From positions 5,538,501 through 5,602,500 of the forward strand of contig JAQFVV010000030.1 of assembly GCA_028023455.1 (NCBI GenBank): a DNA stretch of 64,000 nt, given 5' to 3'. Positions 35,371 through 46,684 of this stretch are shown one piece after another. This DNA comes from Epiperipatus broadwayi (taxonomy: Eukaryota; Onychophora; Udeonychophora; Euonychophora; Peripatidae). The notes under the pieces are model-generated. The model saw nothing but the letters and a program-made list of their open reading frames with translations, did not search any database and was not told where the DNA came from. Position 1 is the stretch's first letter. Each line of letters begins with the position of its first letter. The position numbers and the translations under genes were made by a program.

Positions 35371-38300
35371 TAAAAACATGTGTATTTGTTAAATAATCAA
35401 TCCTTTTTAATGGATTTTACTTATGCTTATTACCCCTTATATTTTACTTCAAAATTATAAGAAGATTTAAAATGTGGATTATTGTTCTATTTCCTAATTA
35501 AAATAATCTCATTATAATATTATGAAATATTACATATTTATCTGTTTATCTTTTATGATATTCGCCATTTGATCTCTCTCTTTACCTTGCACTAAGAAGA
35601 TATTAATACAATAATTAAGAAATCATTAATTCGTTTTATAATCTAACACTCAATTTTCCTCTGGTCTTATTATCAAACCCTATAATAAGATACAACAAAT
35701 GAAACTTTTATCCTGTACACTATCAAAGATGACAACTCATCTCTTCCTGAATTAATTTTCATTTAACATTTATAATATTAAGCTAAAAGTAAAATCTTTA
35801 TCTTTCTTTTTATCTAATAACTCAGGTATGAACATCCTATTTGCAAGCTGGACCTGTTTCATTCATGTCTTATAGATACTAGCTAATAACTATTACAATT
35901 ATATTGAAAAATTAACAGTTAAACATAAGATCAAACTTTAAATATCATCATTTATCATTGCAGTATTATATTCGGACACAGACATATTGCCTCTTTTTAT
36001 AATACATAGATGTAACTGCTTCTAGGGTATATTTCACTAGCTCATTGTTCATATACCTTTATTTTAATTATCCAACAATATTAAAAAAAAAAAAAAAACT
36101 TTAAACATTTACTTATATAGAATTTATTTATCTACTGACTTATCCCCCCATATGGATAACGATTATTTTAAAGTCTAAATTTAACTATATACAAACATTA
36201 TGTAAAAACTTTTTTTTTCTTGTCAAGTTCAATTTTTTTTTTAAACTTTAATTTTACTAGTATCCCAATCATTCCCAAATGCTTCAAACTCATTACATAT
36301 TCACATTTCTCTCAAGTTTGCTCTTTTTGTGCTCATAAGAAAATTATAAATTTATCCAATTGCAATGTAAACAAATTATTAACAATTCCTAGGGAGTTTT
36401 TTCTGTGACAATCAAAGATTATCTTGAACTTGCATATTGTATTTTATTCAGATACTATTCGTGTTTATTATATCCATTATTACTGGTCCACTGCTAGGCT
36501 TTAGTCTTCTCATTGTTTTTAGAAACTCTTTATCAAGGTTATCATTTCAGGTAGAGCATTTCACACCTCCTCTTTAACTACATGCAGACATGATCTTCAA
36601 TATATATTTTATATTCTCAAATAAGCTAATGTTTATTTCATAAATTTATTCAACTCTTTATACTTCTATGCATATTTATTCTTTATTAATTGTCTTCAGT
36701 GATTATTTGATTTCTTACACTTATCTTTTTTTTTCATTTACAATTTTGGTAAATAAGTCTTTCATTTTCTGAGCAGATCGCTGATTCTTTACAAGTATAA
36801 ATACAATTCTCATTTAAAATTTTCCTTTTGCATTTGCCTTGTATTATATCCATATATCATTCTAACTTTTTATCATTCATAACCAATAATAATCTATTTA
36901 TATCTTTTATATCGTTAAAAGGTTCATTCAAGCAAACTTATATATGTTCCCTGATAATGCTAGGTTCATTTTTCCATATGCAAATCTTTCCATTATTACT
37001 CATTGCTCCTTTAGCTTCAGTTATCTTTTAAAATATACACTTAATTCTGTTAGAACTAATTTTCCTTTTATTCATCCATTGATTCTGACTTAATCTTGTC
37101 CAATTATTATGATAGCCATGACACATAAATATTTCATTTTGTATATTAATTATGTATTAACATAATACAGTGTTTTCCTTAAGTTCAGGTCTTACTTGAC
37201 AACACTTTGGCACAAATGTATAACTTTTTCCTTCCATTATTTCAATATTTTTTCCAATATAATGACTCCAAGATATTTTGGTAAACTTATTGTTGATTGA
37301 TCCTGCAGAGATTTACTTTGTTTTATCCTTTCATGATAATGAAAAACCTTATATCAAATTTGAAATCCTTAAATGGATCATAATTACTTGTTTTTAAAAT
37401 AATAATAAAATTTACAAATTTTAAGTAAACTTTTTAAAGACAAATCAAGTTACTTGTTCTCCGAATCTGTAATCATTTTGGTTTCTCTTTATATTTTTCT
37501 CTACAATTTTTTCTTCTTCTTAAAACACCATCTGCATTTTGTTAATTTATTCCAAATTGCACTTTCCCATTGGTTAATTTTCCCACATCTTTGATTTTGA
37601 ATATTTAATGAATTGCTTGTAATTGAACTATTTTTAAAAACAATTATTATCTGTTTACAAGATTTACTAAAAAAAAAACCTTTCATAGACTTAATAAAAT
37701 TTACCATTTACTTTAAATCAATTCATATTACTTTAGTTCTATTTTTTTTCCAGACTGAGATTTTATAAACTTTTAATCATAAAATTCAGAACATAAAGGT
37801 TAATTATCTATTTTAGAAAATAAATTAAGATTTCACCGAAATAGTCATTGCTTTCAGATGTGCACAGACATGATTTGCTATCTCTAACATACATATTTTA
37901 TTTATAAGATCAGATTTGAACTTCCCTATAATTTTAAATATCTTTAAACAATTAATTATTAACAGACATTAAATCATTCTTTAGTATTTTATCTTTTATA
38001 TATTTTTAAAATAAATCCATTAACAAGATTCAGCCTTTATACTACTTTAAATTAACAAAGCCCAGGTTCAAACACTATGATAACTAAAATGACTGTTATT
38101 TTTCATAGTTTTAATAAATAAATATTTTTGACTTTATAAAACTTAAAATTATGCATCTTAAAATTTATTCCCAATTTGTTTTATGATGGGGTATACCAAT
38201 AAAAAGGCCACAATATATAGTAAAATGTTTTAACATATAACATATTGAATTATTGTAAGTACATACACCTATAACATAATTTAAAATAAAAATTTATATT

Positions 38301-38944
38301 TTAAAATATACATATTCCATTAGAAATTGGTCAGTAAAAAGCTATTTTTCAATAGAATAAGCTACAGGTCTTTAATTAAGTAAAAAAGACTTAATTATTA
38401 AAATAACTTAATGGAACTTTATTAATAGTAAAAAAAAATATAGTTACTCATATAATGCACCATATCTTCAATCTTTGATACGAAAAAAGAAATTTATAAA
38501 CAAAAATTTTAAAGATTTAATCTTTTAAATGTATGTAATTACTATGATATTAAAATTACATATTGCAATAGAATGGATACCCTATAGGATTTAATCAGGT
38601 TCTACTCAGGCAACCAAATATAACATCAAATAATTTAATCAGGCCCACTAGGGCAACTGAATATAATAGATACTGTATATATACCAGATATATACTTTTG
38701 ATTGACAGATTAATGAAATTTCTTATTACAATTTGTCTGGCTTTTAATCTATAAATCACATGATAGTGACAGATTTGTATATTGAGTGAAAGCTGTTTTA
38801 AATATTATGTCATTTTCATCATAATGTGCCAAATCAAATCTTACTTTTTTCCTTTTAGATCTGTTATCATCTATAATATTAGATCTTATCTAATTAAGTT
38901 ACATTAGTAACTATTAAATGTGTGGTATATATATGTAAGAATCA
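35371..38944. other. A+T-rich DNA, no gene seen
   Basis: No exon recognised. A block at about 36476-36600 (TCCATTATTACTGGTCCACTG...) resembles the complement of an RTE 3' end, weakly. Otherwise A/T-rich text with stops in every frame. Confidence 0.35.
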
Positions 38945-39158
38945 GATATTTTACGGTAATATCTCCACACTAAATTCTAACACTTAATTTATTTCTTTAC
39001 TGTAGCTAGCGCTTTCAAAGGAACGGAGCCTTCATTTTCAAAGTTGTAGATAGTTCTGACTGATCAGAACTGTCTACAGCTTTTGAAAGTGCTAGCTACA
39101 GTAAAGAAATAAATTAAGCGTTAGAATTTAGTGTGGAGATATTACCGTACAATATCTA
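38945..39158. repeat. Palindrome with hammerhead-like remnant
   Basis: Arms of about 90 bp (AATATCTCCACACTAAATTC left; GTGTGGAGATATTACCGTA right) run into a diverged centre. The left arm on the minus strand reads ATGAAGGCTCCGTTCC, TTTGAAAGCGCTAGCTAC. GAAAG followed by CG and CUA could form a 2-bp stem III, as in the FHR hammerhead, but the 5' core is TTTGAAAATGA. The right arm lacks the core. The outer half resembles the 31.8-32.9 kb units (GTGTGGAGAT). Confidence 0.6.
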
Positions 39159-40661
39159 ATCTTTTACATTACTATGATTAATTTTAGAAATCACACATTT
39201 ATCTCTTCAATTATAGTATTTTATATTTATTTTGAAATGTTGCAAAAAATAAAGAAGAAAGATATTTTAATAAAATTAATGATTTAATGAAATCAAATAA
39301 ATAAATAAATAAATAAAAAGAAAATTTAATTACAAACACATTTTTAAGTCTAAATTACCTCCCAAAGAAATAAATAAGCATTTTCTTTTACTTAGACAAT
39401 AAAAAAATATAGGGACAACTAAATCAAATAAATACAAAAAACAAACAAACATTATTTTCTCAGCCATAAATATATATCAACAATTATTACATTTGTGGAT
39501 AAAAGAATAATAAAATAACATGATTTCACCTTCTTACATTGAGCTCTATTAACTAAAGTAATTTCAAAGTATGTACTTTTATATCTCTGTTCTGATTTTT
39601 CTGTGCACACATATAATTCTTGTCCCTTTTTCAAATGTCACAATTTGGTGTTCAATAGAATGTCTTTGGGCAGGGGTTGCAAATTGGTTTCTATGGTTTC
39701 CTATCTAGTAAATATTACTATAAAAGGCTGGCTGTCCATTTCTTTGGTTTTTGCATTAATTTACATCTTCTCAATGTTAACTTTTATACACATATTTAGA
39801 TAAAGCCTTTGTCCGTAGATCTGATCATCTTGAAAAGCATTGGATATGAGAGGTGAGTATTAAATTTTTTAATGGACTTTTTCCATTCTCTTCCTCTCTT
39901 CTTTAGCAGGTTTTTTTAAAATGAAACTTCCTATCTTAGGCAGGCTGAACGACTCTTCAGAGTAGGCTCACATTTTCTAGCTATGAACTGCAGGAATTGG
40001 TACTTAAAGATTTGTTCTACTTGTTCACCTTGAAAATTACTTTACCAAAGTTAATATGTTTCATTTCTGGTGTTTGAAAGTTAGTTTTTCCTTCAGTCAT
40101 GATTATTACCAGTGGTTTAAGAGCAACTTGCAGTAGTAAATAATTTTCTTTTATTATTATATCCTGGTATACAATGTGGTCATCCATTCTGGATCAGCAA
40201 CAGGAGAGAAAGAGAAAAAAAATTAAGCAGCTCTATTTTTATATTTTATGAGTAAAACTCGTTTAGCCTCAGGAATGGTCAATTAGTAGTAATTGAGAAT
40301 TTCTTGGTAACAACAAAGATTAAAGTTTCTCTATTTAATGGATGTTATCTCCTGATTTTTATTAATTATTATTTTATATATATATTACTAGTTGTCACAA
40401 AGCACAAATTCATGTTAAATATATAATATATATCTGTTTTTAAAGCAACATAAATCAACAGGTGTTTTAAAATAAAATTATCAGGTGGTCAGCATCAAAA
40501 AACAAACCAACTATTATTATTCCATGGACCAATTATGAACAATTGTGGCAAGATTCTTGAATTTGATCTTAAATGCTTCTCTTGGGCTTATGAAAGGGGT
40601 ATAAAATGGTCAGGAAATGATCCCAGGAGAAAAAAAATTAGCAAAAAAGATGCATGTTAGC
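39159..40661. other. A+T-rich DNA, no gene seen
   Basis: Contains an (AAAT)n microsatellite at about 39296-39318. No gene recognised. Confidence 0.4.
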
Positions 40662-41026
40662 CAGAGGCACTTTACGACTTCTTGGATCGCCAAGAAAATT
40701 TGAATTTGGGGCCCCATTATTTAGGGGAGGGACCACACACCTCCAGTATACTTTTACTCAAATATTAAAAATAAAACAAAATTTCATGTATGACATTCTT
40801 TTATATATAGATTAATTATAATCTATAAGAAAAAGTCGTAAATGTACTCAATTAATTAATTTTATTGCATTAAACAATAAACTAGATTAAATGATAATTA
40901 AAATAATATATATTTAATATGACAAAACAAACTTTCTATAAATTAAAAATAAAAATAATTCTTAATGGTTCATAAATTGCCAAATAAGTCGTAATTAGAA
41001 TGAACATTTTAAGAATATTATAATAT

Positions 41027-41206
41027 AACAAAGCAAAACTCTCCATACAGTAGTGACACCCTGTGCCAACCAGAGTAATCAATGGAGGCCAGAAGGCTTG
41101 TGCATAAAATCCTTATCTAGTGCCTACTCATCCAATATCCCCAGATTAGTTTCTGGTTTGTGGCCTTCGTCAGTGAGGAGTCTATGATGATCATGTGATG
41201 TTTAAT
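41027..41206 (+). mobile_element. FHR element, 180-bp copy lacking the right arm
   Basis: It runs from AAAGCAAAACTCTCC to the tail TGATGATCATGTGATGTTTA. A perfect 13-bp direct repeat, AATATTATAATAT, lies at 41014-41026 and 41207-41219. Only the left arm remains, so the hammerhead (CTGACGA core, complement of 41168-41174) is antisense to the tail and has lost distal stem I. Confidence 0.85.
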
Positions 41207-41210
41207 AATA

Positions 41211-43450
41211 TTATAATATGTTCACTTTCCATGCTTCTTGAATTGCAAAATTATCAATCAGCTCACTATAATCAATCTCACTAGTAATGTCATTTTCAAT
41301 GCGTAATATTGATAAATTGCATAATTTTTCTTGTTCTAAAAAATTTCTAATGTAATTTTTAATTGTTCTAAGTACATTGAAAGAAAGTTCTGCCAATGTG
41401 TTAGAAACAGGTATACTTAAATATATTTAAAAATTATGTCCACATTAGGAAGTACAAACTAGCCCTACTTATAACTATATACATTAGTAAAGGAGAATTT
41501 AAATTTTCATTTTTTTGTAAAATATACAAAATGGGTAACCAATTCTTTCTTAAAAATACTAACATCTATATCACATGATCACTATCTCTTATACTAGCAC
41601 ATAATTGTTATTAAACAAGGCAAAACTCTCCATACAGTAGTGCCACCTTGTGCCAACCAGAGTAATCAATGGATGCCAGAAGGCTTGTGCATAAAATTAC
41701 TATCTAGTGCCTACTCATCCAATATCCCCAGACTAGTTTTGTATGGAGAATTTTTGCCTTGTTTAACATCTATATCATTTGAATATGCATTTACTGAATT
41801 TAAAATATATTCATTGTACTCATTTGGCAAAAAAAAATTTAAGTTGATATTTATTGATATGGCAAAATAATTTAAAATATTTTGATAAACCTTAACATGT
41901 CTTTGGATGTCTAATATCAAACGATTGCAGATAACATTCAAACAATTCACTATAAATCCTTAAATGCCTGATAATTATCCTTATCTCCATTCCTTATCTC
42001 ATCAAAATGTAATTTTCTTTTGCCTTGTCTCCGACTCATAATTTTTATTATTTGTTAACATTCGGACTCTATAGTATGAAAAAAATTCCTCGTTGCTTCG
42101 TTGATATGTACAAAGATAATGATTTAAAAAGATTTATGGCATTGTGTAAATCAGGATTTTTATTTTGAAGACTTTTACTAGTTACATTCAATCTTTGTTT
42201 AATCTTTATTGATTAACGTTAAGTGTTGTTTCAAAATCTTTAAAGTTTTCTTGTAGCTTTTTTGATTTTAATTTTGTTACAGGTTTTTCATTACAATCTT
42301 CAATAATTTTAAATAAAGATTCTTTTAAGGCCAAACAACTCATCTAATTTGCATATGCTCTTGAGAAATATCTTGGAGAATAATATGTTTTTTAATACTA
42401 CATTTCCTTTTTCAGTTGCTTTCATTAAAATATCCCATCTCTTTATAGAAGAGAAAAATACAAATAAATTTTGAATAAAATTAAAATGAAGTGTTACGAA
42501 CTACACAAGGGACGTAAATTGCACTTTTACTGTGGTTTTTAATCTTTGCCGTAATCCGTTGTATATCCCGGACATGTTGGCTGCATTGACGTAAGATCAT
42601 CCTCAACAGTTTTGGATATCTAAACTGTATTCTATTAATTTTGAAGTTATAATAATTTTAAGTAATTAGTATCATGCTTTTTAATATATAGGAAGGACGA
42701 GATGTTCCTGAATATTATTTTCTTTATCTAAATATTGTATAATAAATGATCATTGATATGTGTGACCTATATCAGGATTAAACAATAAGTGAAAAGTATT
42801 TAGCCTGTTTGATTTCATTAATAATTATATTTTTTATATTAGCGGTCATTAAATGTTTGAATTACACATAGTATTAGAAAGTTAATTCACCTGTCTTTTA
42901 TCACATTTACCATAAATTTCTATGTGGTGTTTTCAAAAACATATCAAAATTGGCTAAGTATTCTAAACAACTCTTAAAATTCTCTGCATTACTATCATGC
43001 GCTCAAAATCCCAACCCTAATGAAGCTAACAGTTTCACAATCATAATTCTTTTTAGAACTTCACACCAATAAACAATTTTTCATAAGCTTTTAGTATATA
43101 CAAGCACTTTAACATGCAGGGTGAAGAAGCTGTTAATGGTAAGAAAACAATCAAAGTAAATTAATGTAGGCCAAGCACTTTCAAGGTTTTGTCCCTCATA
43201 ATCATAGCCAAAACAGATTTTAAATCGTTGTTGTGATATTGATAAATGGTACTGTATGCAAATTAATTTGTCCATTTTCTGGAGATAGCGAAACCTGTGT
43301 CAAGTCTATTGATCGCTTTATCGTTGATGATAAAATACGCTTCTTTTATCTTCCTTTCTTCCTACACTTTTCAAGTGCTTTCTGTACATACACATATTTT
43401 CCTTATAATGGATTCATCATGCTTTTTTAGAATGCCAACAAAATGTTTTC
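41211..43450 (-). pseudogene. hAT transposase (ZMYM1-like), disrupted
   Basis: From the 3' end, the dimerisation region reads LSFNVLRTIKNYIRNFLEQE and DYSELIDNF (41211-41396), a clear hAT C-terminal signature of the ZMYM1-like group. Further upstream, NAANMSGIYNGLRQRLK (about 42590-42540) matches the block after the second catalytic Asp, and SSIKRWDILMKATEKGN (about 42450-42400) matches the following conserved Trp region. Stops and shifts lie between these pieces, and an FHR copy (41574-41764) splits the gene. Such enzymes cut and paste DNA with 8-bp target duplications. Confidence 0.7.
41574..41764 (-). mobile_element. FHR element, 191-bp copy inside the hAT pseudogene
   Basis: The tail is at the left (complement CATGATCACTATCTCTTA) and the arm end GAATTTTTGCCTTGTTT at the right. 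A perfect 13-bp direct repeat, AACATCTATATCA, flanks it at 41561-41573 and 41765-41777. The centre is deleted after CCCCAGACTAGTTT, which removes the hammerhead core. Confidence 0.85.
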
Positions 43451-44424
43451 AATCATTTCATCTTGTAATTACTACATTTTTTGATTTAATTGAAAACAAT
43501 TTGAAAAAAAAAAAAACAGTAAACAAATTTGGTGGTTTCTGAAAATATTAACCACTCTTTTTTTCATGGTACCATTAGCTTTACTTAAATTGAAACTGGG
43601 ATATGTTTAATTTTTTTGTAATGATTTTTCCATCACAATTAAAATTTCAATATGAATTGTTAATGTTTCTAAAATTTTACGATTTTTTGTGAAGGCAAAA
43701 CTAAATAAAATTATTTATGATGTTTCCAAAATTTTGTGTTTTTTAGTGAAGGCAAAACTCAATAAAATTATTTGTGGTGGCGTTTAGCCATAAAACAATA
43801 TCTTTAGCATACGTTTTATATTTGATATTATTTGTATGTATTGCATTTTTATCATTATTATCATTAATATTATTTCTATTTTGATCATTATTATCATTGA
43901 TATTTGTATTAATATTTTTATCGTTGCTATATGGGGCTGAAATTTAATTTTCAATTTTTATTATTACAAAAATAAGTTTATAAAATATTAATGTGGGAAC
44001 TGTGGGTGCCCTCTATTGATGGTGGCCTAAGGCAATTGCCTTTTTGCCCATAGGATAACATGTCTCTGATCCCAACTCTCTCAGAATCCTTACTTTCGAT
44101 AGGTATTAAAAGCAAATTAAAGCATGCTACAAGCAAACCAGACCAATTATTATCTTAATAAGTCTCCAGGCTAATAATGTTCTAGAAGTGGTATTATGTA
44201 AGCACTTATAATGTGCGTTTATTTTATTAACTTGGTAATGCTCAACTTTTTGCTACTTGTGTAACTAATCAATTTCTTATTTCAATATGTTTATTTACAT
44301 TAAAGATGTCATATTTTTAAAATTTAACTTCGCTACATGGCATAGCGTAAAATGTTAAAAGTTTCTAAATTTTGTTAATATCTAACATACAGGCTATATA
44401 TATATATATACCTGTACAAATAAT

Positions 44425-44530
44425 GTAATATATAGGGTATTTTGAGCTCAGACTTTCACACGACCCTCAACTCTCTGCACTATCTCATACCACTGATACA
44501 TTTGACCACATATATGTCTAAAAGATAAAT
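44425..44530 (-). mobile_element. Hammerhead SINE-like element, tRNA-like end only
   Basis: It matches the outer end of the 22.5-23.5 kb arms (complement of GACTTTCACACGACCCTC, CACTATCTCATACCACTG, GATAAATAA), with the B-box region degraded. The hammerhead is replaced by a short AAAT repeat. Confidence 0.55.
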
Positions 44531-44662
44531 AAATAAATAAAAAACAGTGATTCTCTGCTTTCACTAAACATTCTTTACAAAAACTTTAAAAAAAATCTTT
44601 ATGTATATAATTTGTTGGAGGGAGGGATACCAAAAAATTTCCTGCGTAGGCTGCTAAGACAA

Positions 44663-44668
44663 TTTATT
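44663..44668 (-). terminator. Candidate polyadenylation signal of the Artemis gene
   Basis: AATAAA on the minus strand, 118 bp past the stop codon at 44786-44788. Such hexamers are frequent by chance in A+T-rich DNA, so this is only positional support. Confidence 0.4.
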
Positions 44669-44785
44669 CCAGTACCGGCTATTATTTTATCATTTTTTAA
44701 CGAGTCACACATACTAGTGCAATGATCATAAGAATCTCTGTTAATAAATCTTTTCTCAAAAAGATCTCTATAGAATGTATAGATT

Positions 44786-46459
44786 CTAATTTAAAATAAT
44801 TATCTCTTCATCATTTGATTCTAAATCAATAATTTCAATCACTTTTTTTGGTCCAGCATTTTGATTGAAGCTTGAATTTACTTTAAAAAATGAACTTAAA
44901 AGACTTGGGCTTGATGAAAGTTCATCTTCACTTTGATCAACACTTGATTCTTCCTTGACATCTATAATATCTGAAATTTTTTGTGATGATGAAACAAATT
45001 CATGAGTTTGTGATAATATATCTCCAAAACAATTCATCTTTACTACACTATTTTCAAGAGCAATATTTTCTGATTCATTTTTGTCTTGAAGTATTTTTTT
45101 AACGGAATGGTTATTTGTGTTTTCTTTATCTTCTAAATCAATATAAGAATCAGAATTTTCGCTGCTACATAAATCTAATCCTTCACTACTAGAAGTTTCG
45201 GTAGTTGTGGAAGAACAGAATGAATTTTGTGATGAATCTAAATCGTTTATCTTCTTTTTCCCCAAAAAACTTTCATTTTGGCTATCGCACACATTTGAAG
45301 TATAATAGGATCTTTTTCTACATTTTAGAAGTTTAAACTCCTGACTTGGACAATATAAAGTATTAACTTGTTCAGGAATATTTAATAAATCTTTTAATCG
45401 GTTATATACTTCATCATATGATGAGTTAATAGGAATAACATTAGGATAAATTTTTCTTGGTTTTATATAATTTACAAAATCTCTTATCTCTTCGTATGAA
45501 GAATGCATAGAATAACAAAGACGAACAAAATTGCCACTTTTTTCAATTAAATTATTTGATCGACTGTAATGAGTATACCACATTACGCTTGGCTTAATCA
45601 ATAATATCTTTAATTTAACACCTTCAGGATGAATATATTTGCAAGGCAATTGCTTTTCAGAATTGTACATATTTTCTTTCCAAGAACAAGCGTGAATCGG
45701 AGTTTCAAAATCATCCAGAGTTAAACAATCTTGTATATTCGATATATTACAATATTGCGAAAATGTTCTAAGATTTACGTGAACTTTAATTTTTAAACAT
45801 TTCCAAATTTCAAATAATAAATATTCATAACCACATTGTGTTTTACAAATGAGTCTTACAACATGCGAATTACTTATCTTTAACCATTCTTCAATTATCT
45901 GAATTAATTTTTCACAGCTTTCTTGTCGGGTAGGAAAATGATTAGCGGTGGGAATACAAAAAGTCGTATCAATGTAAATACTTTTAATATCTTTTATACA
46001 TCCATTAATATGCAATGCGTTTAGTTTCTTCACGTCTCCATTATTAAGTCTAAAATCCCCAGTATACAACACAGTCCCTTCACGGCCTTCAAATAAAAAC
46101 ATAGTGGACCCAGGACAGTGGCCAGCCGATAAAGCAGTCAGTATAATTTCCGATTGAGAATTAGCATTATTCGGAATAATAATAGTTGTAGATTCATCTA
46201 TTGATAGTATTTTGATGTATTTTTTTAAGCAATTAAATTTTTTATTATTTTCAAGTAAAATTTTTGTAACCTCAGAACAATAAATAAATATATTACAATT
46301 TGATTGCAAGCGGTGATAAAATAATGGAGAATCTAATCCCTGAGTGTGATCAGAATGACAATGTGATAAAAAATAAGCATAAGAGTTTAAGTTAATACCG
46401 TCAAATCTATCAATGGATATTGTAGAATATTCCCGCATTTTTCCACAAAACGAACTCAT
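44786..46459 (-). CDS. DCLRE1C: Artemis-like nuclease (DCLRE1C/SNM1C)
   Basis: Artemis is the metallo-beta-lactamase/beta-CASP nuclease that opens hairpins and trims ends in non-homologous DNA end joining. The protein has 557 residues in one exon. It starts MSSFCGKMREYSTISIDRFD, matching the conserved Artemis N-terminus, so this ATG is preferred over the frame's 8-codon upstream extension that lacks ATG. HCHSDH (about 33-38), AGHCPGS (His about 114) and LYTGDFRL (Asp about 135) are metal ligands. The beta-CASP motifs are YIDTTFC (Asp about 164), PIHACSW (His about 256) and MHSSYEEIRDF (His about 319). The C-terminal third is acidic and Ser-rich and ends VIEIIDLESNDEEIIILN, which resembles a SUMO-interacting motif (inference). 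All catalytic residues are kept. It is divergent from the Atg8-like gene. Confidence 0.92.
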   Translation of the reverse strand: MSSFCGKMREYSTISIDRFDGINLNSYAYFLSHCHSDHTQGLDSPLFYHRLQSNCNIFIYCSEVTKILLENNKKFNCLKKYIKILSIDESTTIIIPNNANSQSEIILTALSAGHCPGSTMFLFEGREGTVLYTGDFRLNNGDVKKLNALHINGCIKDIKSIYIDTTFCIPTANHFPTRQESCEKLIQIIEEWLKISNSHVVRLICKTQCGYEYLLFEIWKCLKIKVHVNLRTFSQYCNISNIQDCLTLDDFETPIHACSWKENMYNSEKQLPCKYIHPEGVKLKILLIKPSVMWYTHYSRSNNLIEKSGNFVRLCYSMHSSYEEIRDFVNYIKPRKIYPNVIPINSSYDEVYNRLKDLLNIPEQVNTLYCPSQEFKLLKCRKRSYYTSNVCDSQNESFLGKKKINDLDSSQNSFCSSTTTETSSSEGLDLCSSENSDSYIDLEDKENTNNHSVKKILQDKNESENIALENSVVKMNCFGDILSQTHEFVSSSQKISDIIDVKEESSVDQSEDELSSSPSLLSSFFKVNSSFNQNAGPKKVIEIIDLESNDEEIIILN

Positions 46460-46650
46460 GCCGTATTTAATCTTCTTTCCCAAAGCGTACTGTTAATAAA
46501 AAGTTACTGTTATGATCTCGCGAAATTGCGATTAACCGAGAAGTTGACATCACAGGTCATGAACTTTTGCAATCACCTGTTTTTGTTATTACTTTATACG
46601 AGCTTTACCAGTAGCGATATAAATTTTCGTCGAATATATTTACAGTTAAA
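46460..46650. promoter_or_regulatory. Probable bidirectional promoter, Artemis / GABARAPL2-like
   Basis: Only 191 bp separate the two start codons, which point away from each other. The gap holds CpG-containing words that are rare in this window (CTCGCGAAAT, ACCGAG, TACGAG, TTCGTCG) and a TATAAA on the plus strand at about 46618-46623. Both 5' untranslated regions must start here unless non-coding exons exist. Confidence 0.6.
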
Positions 46651-46684
46651 ATGAAGTGGAAATATAAAGAAGAAAATACTCTTG
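46651..46684 (+). CDS. GABARAPL2: GABARAPL2/GATE-16-like Atg8 gene, first coding exon
   Basis: ATG begins MKWKYKEENTL and one further base, then a strong donor (CTTG|GTGAGT). Atg8-family proteins start MK(W/F)xYKEE, and Trp at position 3 marks the GABARAPL2/GATE-16 branch. The intron after the eleventh codon, in phase 1 before Glu, is at the same place as in vertebrate GABARAPL2 (family knowledge). The product would be a ubiquitin-like protein of about 117 residues, conjugated to lipid in autophagy and Golgi traffic. No second exon (expected text near KYPDRVPVIVEK) was recognised up to 64000, so the intron is over 17 kb or the rest is missing. Confidence 0.6.

Larger units (their letters stand above)
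40662..44068 (-). mobile_element. hAT transposon, ZMYM1-like, decayed
   Basis: The ends are short inverted repeats: CAGAGGCACTTTAC at 40662-40675 and the complement of the right end, CAGAGACATGTTATCC, at 44068 inward. Sub-terminal GGGGCCCC and GGCAATTGCC motifs are typical of this hAT group. The inner minus-strand text is a dead transposase. Flanking 8-mers (ATGTTAGC and ATCCCAAC) match at only half their positions, so no target duplication is claimed. Two FHR copies have inserted inside it. Confidence 0.65.

Noticed and set aside
46460-46483. An 8-codon upstream extension of the Artemis frame
   Set aside because: It opens with TTG, not ATG, and the family N-terminus MSSF starts at the ATG of 46459.
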